Positions 49,742 to 63,925 of a DNA stretch of 64,000 nt are shown here, piece after piece. Position numbers and translations under genes: made by a program. A model generated the notes under the pieces. It worked only from the letters and a program-made list of their open reading frames with translations, had not been told where the DNA came from and ran no database searches. The stretch comes from Fistularia commersonii. Its lineage: Eukaryota; Chordata; Actinopteri; Syngnathiformes; Fistulariidae. The DNA is taken from the NCBI GenBank assembly GCA_037954325.1, contig JBBMNZ010000015.1:14674501-14738500 (forward strand), read 5' to 3'. How positions within the stretch are numbered: position 1 is the first letter of the stretch; each line of letters begins with the position of its first letter.

Positions 49742-51391
49742 AACTTTATAAAATGCACAGTGATTACATTTTCCATATAACCTTGAGCTTGAAAATGGAC
49801 AGGACAAAAAATGAAAAAAGGTTGCCGGAGTTCAAGTCCAGTTGTCGTGAACTGGATGACTGAGAACCTGTGCAGGATAGGTAAAAATGAATGATGTTGA
49901 CAGACATCCAAGACTTTCCAAGAATAGGTAATTAAAACTACAATATGAGGAAACACATATGTCTGAAATCTACACCATTTGCTTTTCAGGATTTTTGTTT
50001 GTTATATTATTACTGTAACAAACAGTTTAGATCTTACTTGAAATTTAACAAAATATTCTTGATCTTTGTTTACGCCTCCACAAGTTGATATCAAAATAAA
50101 ACAAACTATCAAACGCTATATCTCTTCCATCTATGACCAAATTGAGTTTTCTTTTGGTCATATCTGAAGTATCCACTGTTATTTCATTCATATATTTATC
50201 AGGTGACGGAGTACAAAAACGTGACGCTCAAATAGAGCAAAGCAGATTTAAGCATGATAGCCGATTCCCAGCTGGCTGTCCCAGATGTTGGGACAAGTGA
50301 TAGATTTAAATGACTAACTTTTTGGCTGAGCCACAAGGGATCGTGTTTTCCTTTTCAATTCATGCTAACTGAAACCACAAACAAACTGACTATTTTTTCC
50401 AGTTTATTCCCACTCCTTGAACTAAAGAGATGTTTTACCGTCACCTTACTTGGTAAACATATCTGCCCCAAGCAGACAACATAAACAATATAAGAGGAGC
50501 TCAAGAAACCAGATATCTTCAACTGCTCCTGAGCACTCAAGTTCAGCAGGTGAACCAAGGTCTTGGATATCGATGAGCTCTCCTTGTATTAGTTTGTCTA
50601 ATGGAAAAAGTAAAGATGTTCAGATGAAGTACAGGGATGCTTTCAGCATAATGCTCATCACTTCCTCTTGCCTACATCTACCCCCAGCAGCCGCCCCCAC
50701 CCCACCATACCTCTTATTTTCTTGCCGGTCATTCGGGTTCTGCTCATCTAACTTACCGTAAGTCGTGACCGTGTATGAGTGTGTCTGTGCAGAAGGTAAT
50801 TCCTTATTTCACCTGGAGAGAGACATGAGCAACACAGGTCATGTAATATGCAAACACAAATTGGGAACAGGGCGATATTTTGATTGTGTTGATAGTCATT
50901 GCCGAATTTAGTTTGGGTTTGCAGGTGTTGTAGTTATGCACACTGGAGAAGGGTAAGCATGGCCACTGCCTAAGGAAGAAATTAACAGAGCTCTGATGTT
51001 GGCAGAATGTTAAATAGTTTTTAAAGTAAGTGCATGTGATATATGAGCCACAAGGTGGATGAGGCACACAGGTTATTGTCTTGTCCATCTAATCAGCCAT
51101 AGCCATCAGCAGCACACTGCAGTTTGCCTTTCGCTCACGTGCTTTTTTTCATTTTTTTTTTTCCCCTCTTTGTATTTAATTCCTTTTTTATGTGTCTGTA
51201 GATCAGACCATGGAAATAATCACAGTGATGAGTTTTGTTGCTAAAGAGCCTCTTTAAAATCATTTGTGTAAATCGAGGCAAGGTCAATCTTGGAGCCCTA
51301 GTTTGTTAGTAATTTCTGCCCAGCAAAGGATTTGCATTCCTTATTCCTTTGGGAGGGGATTGCCGAGTGTTTCAGAAATTCAATTACTGCA

Positions 51392-51412
51392 CCCCCCCCC
51401 CCCAAAAAAAAA
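51392..51412 (+). repeat. C12-A9 homopolymer junction
   Basis: Twelve C then nine A, followed by AACAAAC units. No function visible. Confidence 0.85.
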
Positions 51413-54400
51413 CAAACAAAACAAAATATTGTACCTTTTTTGAGGATGGAATGGCAATGTAATACAAAATAATCATAACATTGGGATATTGTAGTTAAGT
51501 TTATATACCCTGGTGGTTACACATGTGGTCCACTGGGGATGGACAATTTAAACCTTAATTTTTTTTCCGTGATGCCACTAGCAAACAGTCTCTCTCTCTA
51601 TATATATAAAATTGAATAATCTTGTATGTGTACAGATTACAAGTGATTACCTGACCTTGCACATTTTCCAATACTTTTAAATAAATAGTGAGCTTATGGT
51701 TTTGTGAGAGGTTTGCACCCTCATGTGTTTTTTTTTTTTTTTTTCTTCTCATTTTCATTATTGCTGTGATTTTCATTCATAACATTTCATTCATCAGGTA
51801 CACAAATTGACATGGACCTGTATGGAAATTTCTCCCCATGGCCTCGGGGATAACTTAACACACTGTTTCTAAAGTGTAAAGACATGTATTTATGCATGAC
51901 CTTATTGTACTGCGTTTCTGTTATCCTAACCTCTGCTTGGTCTGTTGTATTGTTTTGCCATTGAATGGATAGCATGACAGCTTTTCTGGACAGAGTGCAG
52001 GAAGATGGATTGGAACACACCGAACTGGTAAATAGCATTGGCTGTGCTTTTTGACAAGCTCCATGATTTCTTTGTTCCCAAGTAAAAGGTGTGAACGGTT
52101 AGCTGATGTGAATCTTAGCAGGCACTGTGTCCAACTGGCCATGTGAGGAGAGTCTGCATTGAGCTATAAATACTTAATTTTATTTTTGAAAAGGAAACAA
52201 AGTGGTTCATGGCATGGTGCTTCTGACAAATTTTATTTCTTGCACTTGCATAAGGAGACCTTAAAAAAAAAAAAGTCAGAAATGGCAATATACCTGCAAT
52301 TAAAGAAACAATAGATATTACTCTTGTAATGGTGAGATAATCCATTGCCTTCACGCTCTAAAGTAATTTATTTATGTGGTATTATAACTCACAAGCCATA
52401 AAATACATACTGGTAATGACTCAAAGGTCAGGGAAAGAAGTCCTGGTGGAGGTGCCATTTTTTCTCAATGCCTAGAGAAACTCTAAAATTATTGATCTCC
52501 CTGCACGGAATGACTTTGAAAAGTAATTACTTGGTTATATATGATGAGATTTCACCCTTCAAGGGATAGCTTTATTACGACAATATAACATCCTCTCTCC
52601 ACCCCTAAAGAAATACACAGTGGTTGAAACAGCATACCAGTTGTTTGCATAGAGAAAGAGTGGGCAGTTTCAATGACAGAATCTATTTATTTCTCCCAAT
52701 TATACAAGCAAAACATTAAAAGGCGGTGGGTAAGAGGTAAAAAGAAATTCTTGTCTTTGCAAGCCCACAGACATATTCTTCTGCCTAATATGAGCCACAA
52801 ATACTTTTCATGCTGATTTGTTTGTGTCTCACAAGGGATCCAGTTCATTTATTCCTAAGAAAGTAAAGAGGCTTTTATATGGCTGCCTTTAGTGGAAAAA
52901 TGGCAAGAGCCTCTTGATCGGTGCTCACCGGACATCTTGAGGAAGATCAGTGAGAGACTAAGGCTATGCAGAAAACGCAAATGAGAGGCAACAGTGGAGG
53001 AAAAATAATTCTGGATCTGAGAGAGGAAAGATAATGTAAATAAAAGAAAAAAAAATCATGCAACGAGAGAATGAAGAGTGGGAACGGAGACGATGTAAAG
53101 ACGAGCTGTGATAGCCGTATCGCATGCTGTGCCTCATCACTCCTCTTCCCAATTGCCTGAAGTGACCAAAGCTTAGATTTGGGCTGCGAACCAAAAGGTG
53201 GATATCCGCGTTCCTTTGAGCCTCCCCTCCCTCTAACCAGCCTTTGCAGGCATCACATGAGCCACTTCTGGCAACTGGATCCGTGTGCGTGCGACTCTTT
53301 GAAGTGGGGCGGGGGGGCGATGTGACTTTTCACTCCGTATCGAAATTTCGAGGTTGCAGGTTGTGGTGCCGACAATAATTTTAGGTTAGAATGAAATGCT
53401 GCAAATCCGATGAGCAAAAAGGCATGAAGACTTCAGATAAGACATTGATTGCAAAGATACATGACTAACACTTAATAATAATTACAAAGGTACCACACAA
53501 GTAAATGGCATTCTTTCAGCCAATACTGCGATTGTTATTTTATCCAATTTGACATATCAATTTAGCTATCTGCCTGGTGTCGTCTAAATCATAGTGGAGC
53601 CGGAATCGCAATTTGTACCCAAAAGGTGTGCCTTTGTGGTGAGTTGGATAAATTGCAAATCAGTATAACAGGTAATGTTTGCACTGTTAATATTCTACTA
53701 GTTGTTCTACATTTTTGCAAACATGAACTGGATACAACCAACAGCTCATCTTTATTTAGAAATCTTCCATAATTTAACAGTCGTCGGCTTGGGTATTCCA
53801 ACATACAAGTATATTTTAAGCCTTTACAAAAAAGCAGTGAATATTGAAGTCCCTCTTGCTGGAGTGTTTCTTCTACTGAATCCCTTCTTACCGCTTCCTG
53901 CATTTGTCTCAGCTTTAAAATGAGTGTTTCAGGAGATGTTCAGAAGATACCAAGATTTTAACTCCTTCAGGTAGTGTTATAAACCTTGGAGGCTTCAACC
54001 CTGTTTATGTAAAACAGGAAACCAATTACATGGTCTTGGTTTGTTCCAAATTAATTTCCTCTGCAACACAAATCATAGTGATTTGCATTGAAACCCACTG
54101 AGACTGATTTAGTAACGACATCTGGCTACACATGGTTGGAACGGGATTATTTGGCCCACAGATTTTTTAACCCAGTACAAATACTTTTTTTCCCTTTTGT
54201 TTCTGTATGGTTCTTACCCCTCCTTGTTGCTGTTGGATGTCCTTTTAGAATTTTACCTCTGGATGACTATCACGGCACACCAGACTCATTGCTACATCTT
54301 GCAGTCGTGCCCTGAATGGTATGAATATAAGCTAAGACCGAATTCTTAAAGTGGTATTTCTAATATTTTGTTTCATGTTTTATACAGAATCTAATAAATT

Positions 54401-55679
54401 AATATTTAATCTATACTTGTCTGTAAATAATGCGGTACCTTTCCTAGTTGCAAGGGAATTTCTGATCAGTTTGACTTCTCTGCATAATAGAATCAGAGAG
54501 TGAAGAAACATTTTGATACTTCTGTGTGCTCAGGTCTGGCCTGGCCTATAAAACAAGACTATTATGTATTCATGTTAATCATCAGTAGCAATCAGTGTTT
54601 CACCTCGATGCTGATATTTTAATTGACTTAAGCAACATTAATGCAATCTGTCGAGGAAGTACTTTAAGTTAAACTGATATAACAAACTTGAAGTGTGCAC
54701 ATCAACAGCTTCAGATCCCTCATACTTACATAATGTAATAGGGAGGTTTCGCCTTTTTAAATACATGCTTTTATCGGTAATTTTTTTACTCGACCAATTG
54801 GTTAATGGTTCAGTCTCTTACATGTCAAGAAACTGAATATTAAAGACGTACTTAATGGTTTCTTCTTTTTCATCCAGAGAGAACAGGAAATTACCGCACC
54901 ACAGAGGCTAGAATCTGTGCATTTGGATATTTTCTGCTGAATGGGAGAAAGATTGTTGCAGCTCTACGAAACCTCAAATAATTCTGCACTTCAATAAAAT
55001 GTTGGGGGACATGAAAAGGACAAACGGCTTGTTTTAGTTGGGCGAGTGAGTGGGGACATGTCAGAGTGAAGAGATGAAACCAAACAAAATACTTGATATA
55101 TTCAGGTGACAAGAATGGCAGTAAAACAAACCAAATTGTTTCCATCATTTTATGATTTTAACGCTGAATTAGTTTTTATTTTTTGCGTGTATTGATATGC
55201 TACTTGCTGTTGTTTACCATGGCTTAAAGTACTTTTAATCTTTTTAATTATGCGATAATATAGTGTAGGTTTAGAGATTAATTTTATTTATTTATTTTTT
55301 TTACCCATGAAACCACATGTAGCATGTTTGTTTGTTGCTTATCAAAGCTGGTGCCCACAGACCCAACCCCCCCCAAGGGCATTCTGTTCACACATGCAGA
55401 AATACATGCAAAGCAAGGCATCTAATGAGATGCAGGGAGAGAAAAACAAACCAAAAAAAAACACAATACAATATCAGACAACCCATTCAATATGAGTGCT
55501 GTGAGGGCAGTTCCTGTTTAAATAAGTTCAAATGATGCCTCACACCCCATCTGTCACATTTAGGGGTAGATTAAGCAACATAAGCCCCACTTCCATGACT
55601 CTTATGCTGCTTTTCCTCCAATAATATCTCCACTTTGTTGACTTTTTGACTCACTGATCTCTTCTCGTGTTCATCAGTA

Positions 55680-55970
55680 ACATGGTGGCTCAGCGGTTAG
55701 CACTGCTGCCTCACAGCAAGATGGTTTGCTATTGACTCTTGCCTTTCTGTGTGCAGTTTCAAAGTCTCCCCATGACGGCGCCTCTGTTTTCCTTGCACAA
55801 TATAAACATGCAACAGGTTAATTGAAGACCCTGACCTGCCCAGAACTGTGAATGGGTGATTCCGTCGTCGTATTTGGCCCTGTGATCTGGCATTCAGTCC
55901 AGGTTGTACGCTGGGATTGGTTACAACCCCACCACAACCCAGAGTATAGACAATCAATCCATGAATGAAT
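55680..55970 (+). mobile_element. Teleost tRNA-headed SINE-like repeat, near full length
   Basis: It begins 'catggtggctcagcggttag' with box A-like TGGCTCAGCGG, then 'cactgctgcctcacagcaag'. The later blocks 'tttctgtgtgcagtttc', 'caggttaattgaagaccctg' and 'gtgaatgggtgattc' keep the order of the family. 'ggccctgtgatctggcattc' and 'gtccaggttgtacgctggga' also keep that order. The end is 'caatcaatccatgaatgaat'. Reverse-strand frames over it (55697-55975 and 55818-56039) are shadows. Confidence 0.82.
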
Positions 55971-56468
55971 TCCAATTTTCAACTGGAAATAAATGGTTTT
56001 AACAAAACAGCTTTTGTCATTGGATATTTGCAACTGCATCTGAAACTCATTTTAGAAGATAGCACATTTTGTGTGAGCCCGCCATTTTTTCATGTGAGCA
56101 AAATTACTCGATCCGATGACATGTAAGGTGTTTTTTTTTCCCTGGTATCTTCTACTGTATTGATTGTAGATGTACAATGATTTTGTCTGCATCCTTTCTT
56201 CTTCTTCTATGGGCTCATTAATTTTAACTGAAAACACATACAACATTGAACACATAATCCAGCAGAAAAATTGATTCTGAAGTTGACGGAAACATTTTGT
56301 TTGCCAATAAAAAGAAAGATGCACCCAAATTGATTGGAAATCCCTCATCCAGGTAGCAAGATACTGCAAAACATACTGCCCAAACAACAGGGGAGTTCAT
56401 CAGGTGCAAGGAAAGGGTGGTTTCAGACTGGCCAGATCACTCTGTAGACTCAAACCCCATTAAGCATT

Positions 56469-56674
56469 GGTGTCAAACTCATTTTAGCCCAGGGGCCACA
56501 CGGATGAAAATCTATTCATGTGGGCTGGACGGGTAAAATTATGCCAGGATAAGTTTTTTTCATTGAAAAATTGCGGCTCATATTTATGGTTTGCAAAATA
56601 ATATCGAGGGTCAGATTAAACCCATTTGCGAGTCTTAAACGGCCCAATGAGCCGCAAGTTTGACCCCCCCCCCC
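56469..56674. mobile_element. hAT-type MITE with imperfect terminal inverted repeats
   Basis: The left end 'ggtgtcaaactcattttag' and the right end 'gcaagtttgacccccccccc' form imperfect inverted repeats around the TGTCAAACT core (the right copy lost the CA). The body 'ccaggggccacacggatgaa', 'tgtgggctggacgggtaaaa' and 'ggcccaatgagccgc' matches the common fish 'ggggccacatacagcccaat' repeat. No coding capacity. The C-run at the right end is ten or eleven bases. Confidence 0.72.
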
Positions 56675-59600
56675 TTCCGCTAAGCATGCATTTTACATGT
56701 TAAGAAGGAGGCTGAAGGACAAAACCCCTCTGAACAAACAGTAACTGAAAGAGGCTGCGGTGAAAACACGGAAAAATATCACTTAATCAGGATGCAAAAG
56801 TTCAGGGATGTTAGTGGGTTGCAATCTTGATGCAGTTTTCAACAGATAAGGATATTCAGTATTATTAGCGCAAATCTATTTAAAGACTATCGGGTGCAGC
56901 GAAAAAAATTTGATGTGTTACGAATGATGCGAACTTCAAAGTTGTACTTTGGAAATTTCCCGCAAATAAAAATGTTAATGTTTTGACTCATATTCAGCTT
57001 TTGTTGTCAAATGGCAGTCTTTTCACTCCACGTAAAAGAAAAGGAATTGGCTTCCCTGTTGCAATAATATTTTTGAGGGGAATGTAAGCTTTCCACAGAC
57101 CTATTCTTGTGGACACCGGGTTATTGGTGTGTTCTACTGCCCTCTATTGCCCTGTCAGTGATGAACCAAAAGTAACAGGTTCATCCCTGACATGTCCCCA
57201 AATCCTCTTTTGAAGAAGAAAAAAGCAGAATTCGGAGTAACTATAATGGTGGACAGCTCATTCGATCTTTGATTTGCCAAAGAATGTACATAACACTCGG
57301 TGAACAAAAAATACAATTGGTGGTCACACTTCATGACTCGAATCCTTGGAAAGGGATAAAATTTCAAGGGTCGCAGCTTCTCCGATGAAGTCTATCATTC
57401 CTGCCCGCTATAGAGATGATAATGACCATATGAAGCTTCTGCAATTATTATAGTAAATTATATATCATTTCTGGACAATTGAAGGCACCTCGGGTCTAAT
57501 TACAATCGATACTTTGGCTGCACTGTGATGCAAAAAGAAGACACTGTGGGTGAAATCCGTGTAAAGTGGAAACACACACACAATAGGGTCGGTGTGTGAG
57601 TACATACCTGGGTTTAATGTCATGCATGGCACATGTGGAAATTTACATTTCATACACAAAATGTCGCTCTATTGTGAGAAATGAAGGAATGGGGTTTTAC
57701 ATATGTTGACATTTATGGTTTCCACCGCAATCATTTTTTCAATTTTGGCCCCACTTTGACTCTGCAGGCAGGATGTGAGGGGATGAGCCATGTGTAGAAT
57801 GTCATGTCACACATAAAACTGGATTACATTTGGCCAACCGGAGTCAGTGCCATATTAAAGTTTCACCGCTCAAAAGAGAAGCAGGCACAATTGCTGCCTG
57901 TCTGTAGCAGATGAGTCGGTACTGTGACTTGAGGTTTTAAAGCTTACTATTCCACACTTGGAATGCCTGAACGTGATAAACAAACCCCAAAACAGAGGCT
58001 GGGAGTAAGGGCTCTTAAACAATAGCTGGATTATTGAAAGGAGAAAAATATGACGGTGACACAACTTTTCATTCGCAGTACGGTTTCGTGTTTTATATAT
58101 TTTAAATGTTTAATGCCGCTATAAATAAGCCTTGTTGCTGAGACATGGGATTCAATGAAAAGTGATCATTATTGTGCTTCAGGCCATTAAGATAAATGTT
58201 AACGGAATAATTTGTTGAGGCCAATTTTACCTTGAAAAAGCTAATGGCAGTTTGCCTCGGAGTCGTAATTTGTTATGCCAGTAAATTCATCGAGTCGCTG
58301 CGGAACATCAGAGGAGCGAGCCACTTCTGTTTGGTTCTGGCAATGACCGTACCTTTCCCCCCTTAGTGCCTCATTCAGCAAGCACGTTTATGGAGACAGT
58401 AAAATTCCAGATTGTGTGCTTGGAAAAATATTTGTTTGCATAGAGATCCTCAAAATCATCTACTTTAAGCGACCCGATCCAAAGTCCTCTCCATAGGTCC
58501 ATTAGTCTATGCTGAGAAGTGACTTCTGAATATATCAGAAAAGAGGTATATTTACCAAACTGAACCACTGCAATATTTGCCAAGCCCAAAGTTGTACCCC
58601 TTTGATAGAGCCCTTCAGATTCCTGAGGGCAAGCCCTGACTAAAAGCCTTTTTATAAGTGGAAAGGGTCAAAGCCAGCTGGGTGGTGGGGTAGATAGTAT
58701 CAAGGAGATGCTTTCACTTTTCTCCCCTTCACTGGCCAAGGCCAGGGGAAGTCAAGAGTAAAGAAGCAATCTCGAAGAGGTATTATAACACAATATACCC
58801 TTAACTGGGTGTAGATGTAGTGAGGTTCAAGGTGACTTACCTGCCACTCATCTGCTCTTCACTTGTAAATTGATTGTTCCTATGGAGGGCTCCGGGATGC
58901 CCTTTTCCACCAGTTGCCCCGGTGACCCTCGGTGAAAGTTTTAGTAGCACCGGCACGAAATTCTGGTGCATCGTTTGAACTGACTTGCTAAATATTTTGT
59001 TCCCCTCTGCTGTATAACAAATGAATGCTTTGGTAATACTCGTCTGTTAGCTCTGTTCATCTGCACCCCGGCTGTGTAATGGCTTGAATAAAATTGCTTC
59101 CAATGCAGGTGACTGAATGGCAATCTAGTAATTGGAGGGTTACTGCCTCCGTTCAACTGCTGCGCCACATACTGGTATGTGAATGTGTGTCTAAATGTGT
59201 CCATTTGTTATAAAATGATTCTCATTAGTCAGTTAACTAAACAAAACGTGTCCCTTCATGATATTGTGGAAAACAATATTTCTAATTGTAATTGTAATTT
59301 GTGACGGCCTGCTGACCTGCCTTCAGCAAGCCAGCAGGACTTATCAGGTTATCAAACAACTATTTCTCATTTCTCATAGGTAATTTGTTGGTGTCATATG
59401 CAAACCACTGCACGGCCAGTTTGGAAGCTCTTAAGCAAATACAATCGCCAAGAATTATTCTTAAAGTATCGATGCTCAACAAATAGTGGAACTATGGAGC
59501 TTTTTCAACCGAAAATAAAACTTTCCTGTCACAGCTTTCAACGTCTTGGGTTCAAAACGTACGATTGTTCTTACTTGTGCAAAAAAGATGAAGTCAACAG

Positions 59601-60508
59601 ATTAATTCTATCCATTCATTGTACCTTTCAAACTCCGCCACTCTCCCAATAACACTAAATATGTCATTTGTCTTGGTGTGAAAATTACCAGTATGTAACA
59701 TAAACCACACTTGCCCCAAAACTCAGGCTTGTATATGGTGATTTGTATGCATTTTTCTTATTATATATTTTTTTTCTTTCTCAAATTGGTATTCAAATGA
59801 CTTACAGATTGTTGCACCAAGAAGGCATATTGACATACACAGGAAATGAGAGCAGCGGATAATAGTTGTTTTGGGGGAACACTGTAGCCATGGAAACTGA
59901 GGCGTAATTGGCTCAAACAGTGTGTTGTATCTTCATATGCCATGGATATAGGAGGAAAATTGTGGAGACTTTCCTACTTCGGATTCATCGGTAAGGTCAA
60001 TTACATGTTTTCAGTGTATCAAGAAGTAAAACGTCAATCATCATTATTCAACCTGAGCAGTTTTTGAATGTCACCTAAACTTTCAAAAAGTTGTATACAA
60101 CTTCTTTATTTCACTAAGCTGCTGTCACATATTCATCTTTGCCAAGTGTCTTTCCTTACTTTGTCTCTCTCTTCAACCATCCTCCTCCTCTAATGCAATC
60201 CCATCTATTTAACTGTCTTGTTGACAAGGTTAATGGTCTCATGAGCGTCTGTGTCCTTGGAATCCCACAGGCCTAATTTATTTGTTGGGCTTTCATTCTG
60301 CGTCCACTGCTATTGGTGGATCCATTGGTTTGATCGTATTGGCTCAGTCATCTTTATGCTCAAGGCATGACAATAGGTAGCGCAAAGCTCTCTGTGAGAG
60401 GCTTGTGTTCCTGTCCAGCTGTTGAGTCAATGGGAACAACTGTCCGTCACCCGAAAGATTGGAGTGAATGAGTACAGTCTAGAATTTGCCCTTAAAAAAA
60501 GAATATCC

Positions 60509-60528
60509 ATTTATTTATTTATTTATTT
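60509..60528 (+). repeat. (TTTA)n microsatellite
   Basis: Five tandem ATTT units (atttatttatttatttattt). Confidence 0.88.
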
Positions 60529-61556
60529 CACTTTTCTGTCAGTTGGACACACAGGATGCCAAGAGAGTTCTGTCAATGTATTTGCGCTATTCGTCCTATG
60601 AGCGCTCAGAAGAAGTGGATTATACATGTAGTAGGTTGCATTCCTGTAAAGCTACCTCTACTATGTCTTTTTCCAAAGAGATGGGTATGAATAGGTTCTC
60701 ACTTCGGTGGTGCATTAATCGTGTAAGGGATGCAGATTACATCTATGCACGTCTACATGAATTATTCATGCCGTTGTAATATATGGTGTGCTATCTGTAG
60801 TAGACTGTTGTTCTAAAACATAATGTAACTGAGGCAAAATGGGTTTTTATGGAAAGAAATATGAACCCCTTTCTCGATATATACCGAGTCTAATTTCTGT
60901 ATTTAAAACAGTTTTGTCTTTTTGGAAAAAATCTAAAGTTTGACGAGACCGTCATTTCGCTCCCCATTACAAATCTATAGATAAAGTACTCCGTCACTGG
61001 ACAGACCTTACGGCCAAAATTTAAAGCCAACCGGGAAATTAATTACAGTATGACACATGATGTCTTAGGTCTGTGGATTCCCGTTAGCTTTTGTCATTAC
61101 ACATATTCAGCAGGCACATTACACACATTGTACCTAATTACATTTTTTCTCTCACGCCCCAAACTTAAATGTTATGTTATTCATTCTTTGCATTTAACTG
61201 ATGAATATGAGGCTCTAGTCAAGAAATAGTCCGAAGAAACTGTCGGCGAAGTCACTGTTTTTGACTTATGGTTGGATGGCTGCAAGCGTCTTTGTCAAGC
61301 TTGGGGTTTATAAGTAATTGAGATGTAATAAAAATGCAGATATTACCGATTATTATGACTGTAATCGGCAAAGTGTTTCCAGTATACTATATAATAGTGT
61401 TTAAAAAAGAGAAGACAAGACACATGGTCGCAAACCAAGCAGGGATCCCTTGGTATTCCTTTTTAATGCCTATTGAAATCAGTAGTAACAGATGACCCTT
61501 AATCTCCTCTGGGATTTAAGACCCAACGCAGTCAATTGCAATTTAGAGGCTACAGG

Positions 61557-61577
61557 AAGGGAGGGGGGGAGGGGGGG
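61557..61577 (+). other. G-rich tract with quadruplex potential
   Basis: A plus-strand run of G blocks (GG, then GGG-A-GGGGGGG-A-GGGGGGG). Runs of this length can be divided into four or more G-triplets. It is followed by a short GA repeat. Confidence 0.75.
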
Positions 61578-62032
61578 CGAGAGAGAGACTTCTTTTGTTA
61601 GTCTTTGCAGACTTTATCGGGGACTTTCCAATTACACTCTCGGTGCCCCAAGGCTGACATTCCCATAACACAATCCATAGTCAAGTCCAGAGCCTCCATA
61701 TAAATAGTGTCCCTGCCATATGTAGATGTTCCACCACAATACAGGGATTAATCAGGGTCATGCCAAATTAGTCATTATAACACAATATTTTACAGCCTAT
61801 GCATCAGAAAGTGAAGTGTTGGCAGCTGTTTTATTATTATTAATATTTATGATTGGGAAACAAAAAGAGTATCCAGCCATGGTTGTGCATGTGTAGGCCT
61901 GCAAAGTATCAGTAAGGCAAACATGAGCTTACAAGATTCGATGCCGGAGTGAATATATAGATGTTTTAACAGGCAAGTGCAACCATTTCCGCTTTGTTGC
62001 TGAAGCTTCTTCTGAAGGCACTGCACAACAAT

Positions 62033-62058
62033 GCAGTAACAATCACTATTGTTACTGC
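62033..62058. other. Perfect 11-bp inverted repeat with 4-base loop
   Basis: GCAGTAACAAT, loop CACT, then ATTGTTACTGC. It contains ACAAT and ATTGT in inverted orientation at a four-base spacing, the layout reported for paired SoxE binding. No transposon context. Confidence 0.8.
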
Positions 62059-63925
62059 CTATGTAATTACAATTCTAATCTATTCTTCCTGCAGTAGTAT
62101 TGGGCCATGTTTCGTGGCACTGGAGGTGATTTGCTTCTTTAATTTAACTAATTCTCTACTTTTAAAGTTTATTTACATCGAAAGAAATTTACATTAGACA
62201 ATAAGTGAGTTAACTCGGACTAGATGGGACCTGGGGTTGGATAGGTAATTAATTTAGAGGCACTTCATGATAGTTAATTGAAGAATGAATGTGTGTGTTT
62301 GCCGAAAAAAAAAAAAAACTTAACAAGAAAAACATAGGCCACTGCTTCATTAAGAGAAATAGGAAGATGACATCAATACATATTTTTTTAATCAGAAATA
62401 GAATACGGGAAGCGCATAGATTTTTTTTTCTAAAACTGATTTGCACCTCTTGGGACTGTTAACACGTTGAAACACAGTGGCGCCTTGGTTCAGTATTTGC
62501 TCACAAGACTATAAATATCAATGTGCGGTAGCGAAAATACATATGGGAGTAAATACGATGTGGATGGGTGTCTCACATCCACTTAGGTCCAGGCAAACGA
62601 ATCAATACTTATTTGTATAGCAAGAGATCAAACAAAATTAACGCATTTGTCCATATGCTTGGATTGTGTATTACAACACCTTTCATCAAAGACAAAATAA
62701 AACTGAATGAAATTTTCTCTAATTTATTTCACCTTCTGCATTATGCATTCCTGATCCATTGGTGCATTTTCATTCCGCAGAAAATTACAATATTATTGTT
62801 GGTAATATAACAGCTATTAGAGTGGAAAACTGTCAGAGCCTACTTGAGTTTTGTATACAAAACTGACAAGCTAAAGTACCACCTTAATTGAGCTGTTATC
62901 CCAATTTGCATCAATAACAAGCCCTAAAAAAATAAACAATGCCTGTTAATCTATAACGTGCTTCAATCCACTCCATTGCAGAGAATGAGAAGTTCAAAAA
63001 CGGAATAAATTATCTGCCTGCCAATGCATGTTTGCAATTCTAATATCAAAGGATATCACAGTAGCCTCTCTGGATCCTGCCAACATAAACATGTGAACAA
63101 AACACCCTCAACTAAATGGGATGCTGGATGATGCCGTGGCTCCTGAACTGGAAATTAGAGGGTTGTTTTGCCAGCACTTTGAGTATGCGCAACGGACTCT
63201 AATTGATGTACAATGTAAGACACTCGGGCACATAGGGGATATATTTTTTTTTTCCTCCGACTCAAGGTGGGTTTGCCTGAAAACCGATTGCCACGTTCAC
63301 CGCCACCATCCCGGATTTGATTTGGTTTACTTTGTTGAAACAAATGGAGACATCAGATGTCTTAATTGATGCAACCTTTTAAAAAGTTATTGAACAATAA
63401 ATGCCAAGCTCACAACTAAAGCTGACAAGGACATCTGTGATAAAATTTCAGGCAAAGCGCTTTACAACGATATTTGCTGATATTTGAGAGAGATAATCGC
63501 TGGAAGGACACCTGAGTGTTCGAGATATCTCAATGGGTCCCCTACCAGGAGGCAATGTTGACCTTTCAGTAATGGTTGTTGCAAACTCAGCACAAACCAG
63601 ATGCCCTTCAAGGGAGAAGCGGGGAGGATCTCGATATCCTCACACTGACACAGCCGGGAAGGATGAGTTTCCTCCTCGCTGAGCACAACAATGTGTGAGT
63701 ACGCAGGTGGCGCACAAGTGGGATGTCTGCCCTCTGTGGCCTCGTATGACCGACGGATTGTAATTTAAAAAGAAATGATCATATAGGATTCAGTTAATTT
63801 GTACCAAACTGGGATCGTTAAGGGTTTGTATGTATATCTGTGCAAGGCACAAAGCCGAGCCCTTACATAGGGAAACTAATTTTGTACTCAATGTAGCTTC
63901 AGTCATGCCACCTACCCATACCTGT

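Larger units (their letters stand above)
49263..55679. other. Non-coding stretch with microsatellites
   Basis: About 6.4 kb without a recognised gene. It holds an (AT)n(AC)n tract at 49694-49741, a C12A9 run at 51392-51412, a CT/TA tract at 51588-51608 and a T run at about 51727-51744. Frames such as 53589-53903 minus have no recognisable domain. Confidence 0.5.

Noticed and set aside
59300..59345. Stem-like 'cctgctg...cagcagg' sequence
   Set aside because: Only a seven-base stem with a long loop, not above chance and without miRNA-like structure.
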